In this document: positions 1-7,154 of the stretch, in pieces
How the letters are laid out: each line of letters starts with the position of its first letter
How positions within the stretch are numbered: the stretch's first letter is position 1
Assembly (NCBI GenBank): GCA_029983595.1
Contig: JASBZD010000019.1
Location: forward strand, 1 to 14,817
Direction: 5' to 3'
Length of the DNA stretch: 14,817 nt
Origin: Peptoniphilaceae bacterium
Lineage (GTDB): Bacteria; Bacillota; Clostridia; Tissierellales; Peptoniphilaceae
Translations under genes and position numbers: made by a program
Notes under the pieces: generated by a model
Databases searched by the model: none
What the model saw: the letters and a program-made list of their open reading frames with translations, nothing else
What the model was told of the DNA's origin: nothing

Positions 1-750
1 AAAGGGGAATATTTTGCATTTAATGGAAACCAAATTGGGGTATTATTAATTAATTATATTCTAAATGGACTTAGCGATACTGGAAAACTCCCTAAAAATG
101 GAGCTATAGTAAAATCTATCGTTACTGGAGATATGGCTAAAAAAATAGCTGATGAATTTAACGTTGAGTTTTTTGATGTTTTAACTGGTTTTAAAAATAT
201 CGCTGAGCTACCTAATAAATGGGAAAAATCTAAAGAATACGAATTTATTTTTGGATATGAAGAAAGTATTGGGTTTAACTTTGGGGATTTTGTTCGTGAT
301 AAAGATGCTGTAATTTCTTCTATGATTATAGCAGAGATGGCAGGATATTATAAAAATAAAGGTACCACTTTAGTAGATGTTTTAAATGATTTATTTGCTA
401 AATATGGATATTATAAAGAAGATCTTATCTCTATCGTAATGGAAGGTGCTTCAGGTCAAGAAAAAATTGAAAGAATTATGACTGAGATTAGAAATAATCC
501 ATTTGATGAAATATCATCTATTAATGTATCTGAAATAACTGATTATAAGCTTGATGATACTGGGCTTGAAAAATCAAACGTTTTAAAATATAAATTAGAA
601 GATGGTTCATGGTTTGCGTTACGTCCATCGGGCACTGAACCAAAAATTAAACTTTATATTTATTCAAAATCTAATAGTAAAAAAGATTCTGAAGAAAAAG
701 TTAAAAAAATAAAAGATTATATTCTAGATAGAATAGAGTCTATTGACTAA
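1..750 (+). CDS. pgcA: Phospho-sugar mutase (phosphoglucomutase/phosphomannomutase, PgcA type), C-terminal part
   Basis: Partial gene: the reading frame is already open at base 1 (KGEYFAFNGNQIGVLLINY...), so the 5' part with the active-site serine and the metal-binding loop lies outside the window. What remains is 249 residues, the C-terminal portion of a family usually about 570-580 residues long. Visible family motifs are GNQIG at the start (domain 3), the sugar-specificity loop GYEESIG (EES at bases 259-267) followed by GDFVRDKDAV, and the C-terminal phosphate-binding loop RPSGTEPK (bases 622-645). The enzyme interconverts hexose 1- and 6-phosphates in the cytoplasm and feeds nucleotide-sugar, glycolipid and envelope polysaccharide synthesis. 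The motifs match B. subtilis PgcA better than the short GlmM type. Glucose versus mannose preference cannot be decided from this fragment. The gene ends at TAA 748-750 and is followed by its own terminator. Confidence 0.93.
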   Translation, partial: KGEYFAFNGNQIGVLLINYILNGLSDTGKLPKNGAIVKSIVTGDMAKKIADEFNVEFFDVLTGFKNIAELPNKWEKSKEYEFIFGYEESIGFNFGDFVRDKDAVISSMIIAEMAGYYKNKGTTLVDVLNDLFAKYGYYKEDLISIVMEGASGQEKIERIMTEIRNNPFDEISSINVSEITDYKLDDTGLEKSNVLKYKLEDGSWFALRPSGTEPKIKLYIYSKSNSKKDSEEKVKKIKDYILDRIESID

Positions 751-766
751 AAAATTTTTAGATTTT

Positions 767-797
767 AAGCACTTACTAAATATGTAAGTGCTTTTTA
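767..797 (+). terminator. Rho-independent terminator after the sugar mutase gene
   Basis: A perfect 10-bp stem (767-776 AAGCACTTAC with 784-793 GTAAGTGCTT), a 7-nt loop and a T-run at 792-796. It begins 16 nt after the stop codon and separates the mutase gene from the acyltransferase operon. Confidence 0.88.
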
Positions 798-818
798 AAT
801 ACTAAAATCATTATTATA

Positions 819-827
819 TGATAAAAT
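819..827 (+). promoter_or_regulatory. Possible extended -10 promoter of the acyltransferase operon
   Basis: TGATAAAAT at 819-827 fits an extended -10 (TG-n-TAAAAT) and lies between the upstream terminator and the acyltransferase start, where a promoter is needed. It has the same form as the clearer TGATATAAT upstream of the PEP synthase gene. I see no convincing -35 hexamer at 16-18 nt, so this is a weak call made largely from position. Confidence 0.35.
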
Positions 828-862
828 AACATAGATAAAACTTAATTTTTGGAGTACATTTA

Positions 863-2269
863 ATGGTATTTACTGGAATAGTATTTTTAGGTATTTTTTT
901 GCCTATACTTTTAATTTTATATTATGCGTCTAATAGGCGCTCTACGAGAAACTACATTTTACTAGTTTTTTCTCTTTTATTTTATTCATGGGGAGAACCG
1001 ACTTGGGTTTTTGTCATGATTTTAACTGCTATAGTAGATTTTACAAATGCTAAAATTATAAAAATAATTGACGATTTAGAGCTTACTGAAATAAGGAAAG
1101 TTCCATTAATTGCTTCTATAGTAATTAATATTGGAATCCTAGTTATTTTTAAATATTCAGGATTTATTTCTAGCCAAATAGCAGGATTAACAGGATTTAC
1201 TTTGCCTTCATGGCAAAAAGAGATGCCTATAGGGATTTCTTTTTATACATTTCAATCTCTATCATATATTATAGATGTTTATAGAGGTGAGACTAAGATA
1301 CAAGATAATTTTTTATATTATTTGATGTATGTATCATTATTTCCACAGCTTGTAGCTGGGCCGATAGTTAGATATTCTGATGTAGAAAATGAAATAAATA
1401 ATAGAAAAGAGTCCCGTGAAAAAATTCATTATGGAGTAGTTAGATTTACAACTGGACTAGGAAAAAAAGTTTTGCTTGCTAATAACGCTGGTGAAATAGC
1501 TAATGCATTGTTAAATCATGGGGTTAGAACATCCACTTATATTCCAATGGGAAATGCATGGCTAGGTATATTATTTTTTGCTTTTCAGATATATTTTGAT
1601 TTTTCTGGTTATTCTGACATGGCGATAGGATTAGGCAAGATATTTGGGTTTAATTATAAAGAAAACTTTAATTATCCATATGAATCTAAATCTATTACTG
1701 ACTTCTGGCGAAGATGGCATATGTCATTAGGTAGCTTTTTTAGAGATTATGTTTATATTCCACTTGGAGGAAATAGGAAAAATCAAAATCTAAATATATT
1801 TATTGTCTGGGCTTTAACAGGGCTTTGGCATGGAGCTAGCTGGAATTTTATTTTATGGGGAATCTATTTTGGAATAATCCTAATTCTTGAAAAAAAATTC
1901 TTATTAAAATATCTTGATAGATTTAGGGTAATAAACCATATTTATGCAATTATACTTGTGCTTTTTGGGTGGGTTATATTCTATTCAGTAGATTTTAACT
2001 ATCTTGTATCTCTAGCTGGTTCGTTTTTAGGACTTAACTCTAAATTCTTTGAGCTAAATCTAGTAGGATATACTGCGTTATTAAATAATTTAATGATTTT
2101 TATTTTATTTTTTATAGCTTCTACTAGTTTCCCAGCAAAAATAGGAAAGACTATTAAATCTAATGTAGGAGAGATTTCTGAAATATTCTATGTTTTATGT
2201 ATTTTTGTCTTATCTGTAATCGTAATGATAGGACAGACTTATAATCCATTTTTATATTTTAGATTTTAG
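863..2269 (+). CDS. MBOAT-family O-acyltransferase (AlgI/DltB/PatA-like), membrane protein
   Basis: A 468-residue polytopic membrane protein of the membrane-bound O-acyltransferase family. These enzymes pass an acyl group, usually acetyl, across the cytoplasmic membrane for transfer to an extracellular polymer. Family landmarks in order: FSLLFYSWGEP near residues 36-46, PIGISFYTFQSLSYIIDVYRG near 120-140, FPQLVAGPIVRY, DFSGYSDMAIGLG, the WRRWHMSLGSFFRDYVYIPLGG segment with conserved His286, and LTGLWHGASWNFILWG with the expected catalytic His323. Length is typical of AlgI-like members. The ATG is preceded by GGAG at 851-854. The next gene, 7 nt downstream, encodes a DHHW protein, the usual periplasmic or extracellular partner of AlgI-like proteins. 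This makes polysaccharide, peptidoglycan or teichoic-acid O-acetylation the likely role. The actual polymer is not revealed. DltB is less likely because no dltA, dltC or dltD is nearby. Confidence 0.92.
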   Translation: MVFTGIVFLGIFLPILLILYYASNRRSTRNYILLVFSLLFYSWGEPTWVFVMILTAIVDFTNAKIIKIIDDLELTEIRKVPLIASIVINIGILVIFKYSGFISSQIAGLTGFTLPSWQKEMPIGISFYTFQSLSYIIDVYRGETKIQDNFLYYLMYVSLFPQLVAGPIVRYSDVENEINNRKESREKIHYGVVRFTTGLGKKVLLANNAGEIANALLNHGVRTSTYIPMGNAWLGILFFAFQIYFDFSGYSDMAIGLGKIFGFNYKENFNYPYESKSITDFWRRWHMSLGSFFRDYVYIPLGGNRKNQNLNIFIVWALTGLWHGASWNFILWGIYFGIILILEKKFLLKYLDRFRVINHIYAIILVLFGWVIFYSVDFNYLVSLAGSFLGLNSKFFELNLVGYTALLNNLMIFILFFIASTSFPAKIGKTIKSNVGEISEIFYVLCIFVLSVIVMIGQTYNPFLYFRF

Positions 2270-2276
2270 GTGAATT

Positions 2277-3542
2277 ATGAAAAAATTATCTAAGACTTCA
2301 GTCATATTTTTTATTTTAATATTAATATGTTTTATTTTATCTATTATGTCTTTTTTTAGCGAAAAAACTATATCAACACGAGAAAATCGTTCATTAGATA
2401 AAATTATAAAACTAGATAGAGAAAGCTATTTTAGTGGAGATTACTTTGAAAGCGTGGAGAGTTTTATAACAGACCATATTCCTTATCGTGAAGAGTTTTT
2501 AGACTTTAATGAAAATATTAGAGCTTCAACAGGGATAAACACTGAAGTAAAAGCTATCGGCAATAAAACTTCACCATATGAAAAAGATTCTAAGATAGAC
2601 AGAAAAATATATAAAACTCAGACTAATAATATAGCTGTGTTAAATATTGATAACCAAATGCTTGAGACTTTTGTATTTAATGAGTCACTTATAAATAGAT
2701 ATTCAGTAGCGATAAATAACATCTCAAAAAATATAAAAATTAGAAATAGAAATATAAATATTTTTGCAGAGATAGTACCTAATTATATAGGTATTCTTCA
2801 TGAAGATTTTTTAGATTATTCAGATCCAGAGGATAAAGCTATAGAGTATATTTATAATAATCTGGGAGACTCTATTATAAAAATAAATCCATTTACTGAG
2901 CTAAAAAATAATAGAGAGGACTATCTTTATTATCGTACAGATCACCACTGGGCTAGCAGAGGAGCTTATATCGGAGCAAAAGAATTTATTGAGGCTCTAG
3001 GTTATGAGATAGACGATTTATCAGAATTTGACAGATCAATAGTTAGAGATTTTACTGGATTTTTATGGAAAAATAACCCAGTTGATAAGCCCTTAGAAAA
3101 ACCAGATTATATTGAGATTTTCACAAAAGATAATTTAAATCCTACTATTACCACTTTTTATTATGATAAAGAAGGCGGTCTAAGTTCTTATAAACAACCT
3201 ATGTTTCAAATTAACGATTTAGAAAATGTTTCGTATGGTACTTTTTTAAATGGAGATTATCCACTTTTATCTGTCCAAAATGAGGATCAGGATAATCAGA
3301 GAAATCTATTAATAATTAAGGACTCTTATGCTAATGCTTTCTTACCATGGGTTTATCCTTATTTTCAGAATATGGTAATGGTTGATCCGAGGTATTTTAA
3401 AGAGAATATATCTGATTTAATTGAGAATAACTATATAACGGATGTTTTATTTTTAAATTATATTTTAACTCCTACAGATGTCGAGTATATAGATTTTTTA
3501 GAAAATATATATCAAGATAATAAGTTAAATGAACTAGAGTAA
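2277..3542 (+). CDS. DHHW-motif, AlgJ/AlgX-like membrane-anchored acetylation protein
   Basis: A 421-residue protein with one N-terminal membrane helix (about residues 8-26, SVIFFILILICFILSIMSFF) and an extracytoplasmic domain. The diagnostic motif YRTDHHWASRGAY has D222-H223-H224-W225. Further on, IIKDSYANAFLPW places a GDS-like serine at 350. Together these are the Asp/His and Ser elements of the SGNH-like acetyltransferase domain seen in AlgJ, AlgX and DHHW proteins. These work with a membrane MBOAT to place acetyl groups on an exported polymer. The gene starts 7 nt after the MBOAT stop, with AGGTG (2268-2272) overlapping that stop as the ribosome-binding site, so the two are almost certainly translated from one transcript. 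Family membership is clear. Whether the protein itself transfers acetyl groups or only binds the polymer is inferred from relatives. Confidence 0.9.
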   Translation: MKKLSKTSVIFFILILICFILSIMSFFSEKTISTRENRSLDKIIKLDRESYFSGDYFESVESFITDHIPYREEFLDFNENIRASTGINTEVKAIGNKTSPYEKDSKIDRKIYKTQTNNIAVLNIDNQMLETFVFNESLINRYSVAINNISKNIKIRNRNINIFAEIVPNYIGILHEDFLDYSDPEDKAIEYIYNNLGDSIIKINPFTELKNNREDYLYYRTDHHWASRGAYIGAKEFIEALGYEIDDLSEFDRSIVRDFTGFLWKNNPVDKPLEKPDYIEIFTKDNLNPTITTFYYDKEGGLSSYKQPMFQINDLENVSYGTFLNGDYPLLSVQNEDQDNQRNLLIIKDSYANAFLPWVYPYFQNMVMVDPRYFKENISDLIENNYITDVLFLNYILTPTDVEYIDFLENIYQDNKLNELE

Positions 3543-3556
3543 TATAAGTAAATTGC

Positions 3557-3565
3557 AGAGGGTGA
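3557..3565 (+). promoter_or_regulatory. Ribosome-binding site that points to an ATT start at 3570
   Basis: AGAGGGTGA at 3557-3565 is a good Shine-Dalgarno sequence, 4 nt before ATT 3570. No comparable site precedes the first in-frame ATG at 3636, whose upstream bases are already conserved coding sequence. The ribosome-binding site thus supports initiation at 3570. Confidence 0.7.
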
Positions 3566-3569
3566 TTTT

Positions 3570-4637
3570 ATTAAAATTTTACACATTTCAGATATTCATC
3601 TAGAAAGAGAATTCAGTCTAGATAATATAGTAGGAATGGATTTTAGAGATAGAAGAGAAGAGCTTTGGGATACATTTGAAAAAAGCCTTAGATTTTCTTT
3701 AGAAAATGACGTAGAGATTATTTTAATTTCTGGAGATTTATATGAAAATGAATCTATAAATAAATCTCATCTTGATAGGCTATCATTTATTTTTAAAAAA
3801 TATAATGATTTAAGATTTTTTATATCTCTTGGAAACCATGACCATATATCAGAAAAATCAAATTATCTAGATGATATAACTGGTAATAATGTCCATATTT
3901 TTAAGTCAAATATTTCTTTTGTAGAATATAAAAATATTAGAGTATATGGTTTTAGCTGGGATAGATTATATTATGATTCTATGCCATTTCTTATCCCGTC
4001 TTTAGATAGAAATTATTATAATATATTAAATATTCATGGAATGAATGAAAATATATCTAATTATCTGCCTCTTGATATTGCTACATTAGAAAATTCTGGA
4101 TTTGATTATATAGCACTAGGTCATATTCATAATAATAAAAAATGCGGAGAAATTTCATATTATCCGGGAGCACTAGAGCCACTAAGCTTTAAATGCGTAG
4201 GAGCTCATGGGGGATATTTAATTGATACTGATATGGATAAAATCGATTTTATTGAGCTATCTAAAAGAAAATATAACAATATAAAAATTGATATTTCAGA
4301 GATTAATAATAATCGCCATCTTTTTAGCACTATTTTTGAAAATCTTAAAGAGTATAATTCTTATGATATTTTTAGAATATATATTGAGGGAAGAAAATCT
4401 AAAAATATAGAATTAGATGAGGTAGTTAGAGCGATAAAAAGAGATTATAAATATATAGATATAATAGATGAGTCTAAACCTATGATAAATTTTGAGAAAT
4501 TATTAGAGAAAAATAATATTACATCAAAGTATTTTGATTATATTTTTAAAAATTTTAATGATGATATAAACGCTCAAAAAGCATTAGTGGAAATTGGTCT
4601 AAATAGTTTTCCTATCGAGGAAAGTTATGAAGATTAA
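3570..4637 (+). CDS. SbcD/YhaO-like DNA exonuclease (metallophosphoesterase), probable ATT start
   Basis: A calcineurin-like phosphoesterase of the SbcD/Mre11/YhaO group, 355 residues when read from ATT 3570. Motifs in order: ILHISDIHL with Asp8/His10, ISGDLYE with Asp56, GNHDH (88-92), NIHG with His156 and GHIH (184-187). All five metal-ligand blocks are present. The first in-frame ATG (3636) would begin at residue 23 and remove Asp8/His10, which should inactivate the enzyme. Between the in-frame stop at 3549 and 3636 there is no ATG, GTG or TTG. With ATT as start the N-terminus becomes MKILHISDIHL, the classic SbcD beginning, and a Shine-Dalgarno sits just upstream. The gene overlaps the following ATPase gene by 11 nt, the usual SbcD/SbcC or YhaO/YhaN pairing, so the product probably acts as a nuclease on DNA ends under control of that ATPase. 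Substrate and polarity are inferred from the family. Confidence 0.88.
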   Translation: MKILHISDIHLEREFSLDNIVGMDFRDRREELWDTFEKSLRFSLENDVEIILISGDLYENESINKSHLDRLSFIFKKYNDLRFFISLGNHDHISEKSNYLDDITGNNVHIFKSNISFVEYKNIRVYGFSWDRLYYDSMPFLIPSLDRNYYNILNIHGMNENISNYLPLDIATLENSGFDYIALGHIHNNKKCGEISYYPGALEPLSFKCVGAHGGYLIDTDMDKIDFIELSKRKYNNIKIDISEINNNRHLFSTIFENLKEYNSYDIFRIYIEGRKSKNIELDEVVRAIKRDYKYIDIIDESKPMINFEKLLEKNNITSKYFDYIFKNFNDDINAQKALVEIGLNSFPIEESYED

Positions 4638-6378
4638 AAAAATTGATTTAATATCTTATGGGAAATTTCAAAATAAAGAAATAAAGTTTTCTAAAAATCT
4701 AAATATTATATTAGGCGAGAATGAGTCTGGAAAATCTACTATAAGAAATTTTATATTTGATATGATTTTTGGTGGTACTACGCCAGATAGTAAACGTGCG
4801 ATTTTTAAAAAAGAACATGAAAATATGATCCCATGGGATTCTTCAAATTTTGAAGGAGCAATGGAGATAAATGAAAATTATAATAATTATTATCTCTATA
4901 GAAATTTTAATAAGAATAATTTAGAGTTTCAGATTGTAAATTCAGATAATCATGAAGATTCAAAATCAGATTTTAATGTAGATATTTCTAGAAAAGTAGA
5001 GAGAATTGATGAGAATTATTTTGAAATTTCTGAAAAATCATTAAGAGATATTTTTCTTATAACTGATGAAGAAATATTTGGCGATTTAATCACTTATGAT
5101 TTAAAAGATAGAATTATAAATTATGCTACTTCTCAGTCTGAAAATTATTCTCTAAGAGATATTATAGAAAATATTGAAAATTATTCATATGGAAAAGATA
5201 TAAAAAAAGAGCGTCAAATAATTATAAATAATCTTCAAAATCTAGAAAATGAGCTAGATTATATAAAAGTACCATATAATTATGAGGACTATTTTTTAGA
5301 ATCAAAAAATCTAAATGATGAAATAGATAATATAAAAGATGAGATAGAATATTTAGAGGATGATTTATCAGAAAGTCTAAATTCTACTAAAGATTTAGAC
5401 AATAGGGAACAATATCAAGCTAGATTTTCTGAAAAAAATAAACTAGAAGAATCTCTAGAAAAAATTGAGGAAAAATCAGATCTTTATAAATATTTTAAGT
5501 TATTTAGGCTGTTTTATATTTTTCCAATTTTATCTAGCATATATTATAGTACTAGAAAAATCAGACCATTTATCGCATCAATAGTTATATTTTTAATTTT
5601 TATAATTCTTGATGGATTATTTTCTAAGATATTAAAGCATAAAAAGAAGAGTCTTAAAAATGAAGAGTCTAAGATATATGCCCATCTTGATAGAGTAAAT
5701 TATGAACTTATGACTTTATCTAATATAAATAATAACGATATAAATATTGATTCTAGGGAGATTTTAGAAAAAATTAATTTTTTAAAAGATAACTTATCTA
5801 ATAAATTAGTAGAAAGAGAAAGTCTTTATTCTAAAATAAATATTATTGATAAGGATATGGATAGAATAAAATCTATTAATGAAGAGAAAAAGATTTTAAA
5901 ATCTAAGTTAGAAGAAATAGAATATATGCGAGAAATGGGTAAAAAAGCAGTAGATATAATAAATGAAATTTCTAAGACTAATTTTGATGAAGTATCTAGA
6001 AAAGTTTTAGAAGATTCTAGTAGTTTTTTTGAGTTTCTGACTAATGGAAAGTATAGTGCTATAAATGTAAGAGATGAAAAATTATATGTGTACTCAAATT
6101 ATCACAAAAAATATATTTTATCTGATAATTTAAGCCGTGGCACAATTAGTCAGATGTATTTATGTTATAAACTTGGGATTATTGTAAATTCTGGAATAGA
6201 TTTTCCCATAATAATAGATGATGGATTTGTATTTTTTGATATGGTACGCAATAAAAATGCCATAAAACTATTAGAGAGAATTTCTAAAGATTATCAGATA
6301 CTATATTTTACTAGCAATATTAGGGATCTACATGATCTAGAGAAATCGGATAATACTAAACTTATTAATTTGGAGTAA
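4627..6378 (+). CDS. Compact YhaN/SbcC-like AAA ATPase with a central membrane hairpin
   Basis: A 583-residue ABC/SMC-type ATPase split by a coiled coil. The N-terminal part has MKIKKIDLISYGKF and the Walker A GENESGKST (30-38). The C-terminal part has the signature loop LSRGTISQMYL (from 502) and Walker B IIIDDGFVFFD with D531/D532. LSRGT and the DD pair, in place of LSGG and DE, resemble YhaN rather than SbcC. Between two charged helical stretches (about 205-285 and 335-440) lie two hydrophobic segments at about 292-307 and 314-332, separated by a basic STRKIRP turn. There is no CxxC zinc hook; the only cysteine I see is near the signature loop. At 583 residues it is far shorter than B. subtilis YhaN (about 960) or SbcC (about 1,050). 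It overlaps the nuclease gene by 11 nt, with GAGGAAAG upstream of its ATG as ribosome-binding site. Likely role: ATP-driven clamp for the nuclease, probably held at the membrane. Confidence 0.88.
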   Translation: MKIKKIDLISYGKFQNKEIKFSKNLNIILGENESGKSTIRNFIFDMIFGGTTPDSKRAIFKKEHENMIPWDSSNFEGAMEINENYNNYYLYRNFNKNNLEFQIVNSDNHEDSKSDFNVDISRKVERIDENYFEISEKSLRDIFLITDEEIFGDLITYDLKDRIINYATSQSENYSLRDIIENIENYSYGKDIKKERQIIINNLQNLENELDYIKVPYNYEDYFLESKNLNDEIDNIKDEIEYLEDDLSESLNSTKDLDNREQYQARFSEKNKLEESLEKIEEKSDLYKYFKLFRLFYIFPILSSIYYSTRKIRPFIASIVIFLIFIILDGLFSKILKHKKKSLKNEESKIYAHLDRVNYELMTLSNINNNDINIDSREILEKINFLKDNLSNKLVERESLYSKINIIDKDMDRIKSINEEKKILKSKLEEIEYMREMGKKAVDIINEISKTNFDEVSRKVLEDSSSFFEFLTNGKYSAINVRDEKLYVYSNYHKKYILSDNLSRGTISQMYLCYKLGIIVNSGIDFPIIIDDGFVFFDMVRNKNAIKLLERISKDYQILYFTSNIRDLHDLEKSDNTKLINLE

Positions 6379-6381
6379 ATA

Positions 6382-7065
6382 ATGATATACGCTATTGGGG
6401 ATTTGCATTTTGACTATACTAAGGATAAGTCAATGGATGTCTTTGGCGATAATTGGAAAAATCACGAAGAAAAAATTATAAATAGTTGGAAAGAAAAAGT
6501 TAATGATGATGATTTAGTTCTTATATTAGGAGACACTTCATGGGGGCTAAAGCTTGAGGAAGGATATGAGGATCTAAAAAGAATAGATATTCTACCAGGA
6601 AAAAAGGTGATTATAAAAGGTAACCATGATTATTGGTGGAGTTCTAAAAATAAATTAGAAAATCTAGATTTAAAAACTATTCATTTTTTATTTAACGACT
6701 CTGTAATTTATGAAGATTTTTATATTTTTGGGACTCGCGGATGGCTTCCTAAAGATTATTTAGATTTTACAGAAGATGATGAAAAAATTTATGTTAGAGA
6801 ATTAAATCGATTAAAAAACTCATATAACTCTAAAAAATCAGAGGGGCTTAAAAAAATTGCTCTAATTCACTATCCACCCTTTAATTTTAGTGGGGAGCCT
6901 AATGAATTTTTTGAATTTTTGTCAGATAAAAAAGTAGATTTTTGTCTATATGGTCATTTACATGGAGATGGGCATAGTCTAATTAAAGAAGGAATTATAG
7001 ACGGGATAGATGTAAGATGTGTTTCTAGCGATTATTTAAATTTTAATATTATAAAAATTGCTTAA
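6382..7065 (+). CDS. Small metallophosphoesterase (COG1768-like predicted phosphohydrolase)
   Basis: A 227-residue stand-alone calcineurin-like phosphoesterase with all metal-binding blocks: AIGDLHFD (Asp7, His9), GDTSWGL (Asp51), KGNHDYWW (80-86), LIHYPP (His163) and GHLHG (191-195). The GDTSW, NHDYWW and HYPP variants are those of the Firmicute predicted-phosphohydrolase group I know as COG1768, and differ from the SbcD-like protein two genes upstream. No signal peptide or membrane helix is visible, so it should be cytoplasmic. It begins 3 nt after the ATPase stop, with TTGGAG (6370-6375) as ribosome-binding site, so it is likely co-transcribed with the nuclease/ATPase pair. Its substrate (nucleotide, phosphoprotein or DNA/RNA end) cannot be told from sequence. 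A functional link with the nuclease is suggested only by the tight spacing. Confidence 0.85.
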   Translation: MIYAIGDLHFDYTKDKSMDVFGDNWKNHEEKIINSWKEKVNDDDLVLILGDTSWGLKLEEGYEDLKRIDILPGKKVIIKGNHDYWWSSKNKLENLDLKTIHFLFNDSVIYEDFYIFGTRGWLPKDYLDFTEDDEKIYVRELNRLKNSYNSKKSEGLKKIALIHYPPFNFSGEPNEFFEFLSDKKVDFCLYGHLHGDGHSLIKEGIIDGIDVRCVSSDYLNFNIIKIA

Positions 7066-7100
7066 TTAAAATTAAGATGGTAATGTTTTCCTGTAAATTG

Positions 7101-7109
7101 TGATATAAT
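7101..7109 (+). promoter_or_regulatory. Extended -10 promoter of the PEP synthase gene
   Basis: TGATATAAT at 7101-7109 is an exact extended -10 element (TG-n-TATAAT) 46 nt upstream of the ATG. The region 16-18 nt upstream (about 7080-7087) has no good TTGACA match, as is common for extended -10 promoters. The expected start of transcription is near 7116. Confidence 0.65.
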
Positions 7110-7142
7110 ATATTAAGAATTAGAATTTTTTTAAATTAACTT

Positions 7143-7148
7143 AGGAGG
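7143..7148 (+). promoter_or_regulatory. Strong ribosome-binding site that sets the PEP synthase start
   Basis: A perfect AGGAGG at 7143-7148 lies 6 nt before ATG 7155. An in-frame TTG at 7149 directly touches the AGGAGG and would leave no spacer, so ATG 7155 is the start. Confidence 0.85.
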
Positions 7149-7154
7149 TTGACC

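Noticed and set aside
3563..3604. Short GTG-initiated frame over the nuclease start region
   Set aside because: It is in another frame and stops after 13 codons at TAG 3602-3604 with no family resemblance. It only shares the ribosome-binding region.
3636..4637. ATG 3636 as the start of the SbcD-like gene
   Set aside because: It would remove the conserved DIH motif and the first beta strand encoded just upstream in the same frame, and it has no Shine-Dalgarno of its own.
7061..7076. Inverted repeat CTTAATT...AATTAAG as a terminator after the phosphoesterase gene
   Set aside because: All-AT stem apart from the end pair, a 2-nt loop that cannot form well, overlap with the stop codon, and no T-run after it.
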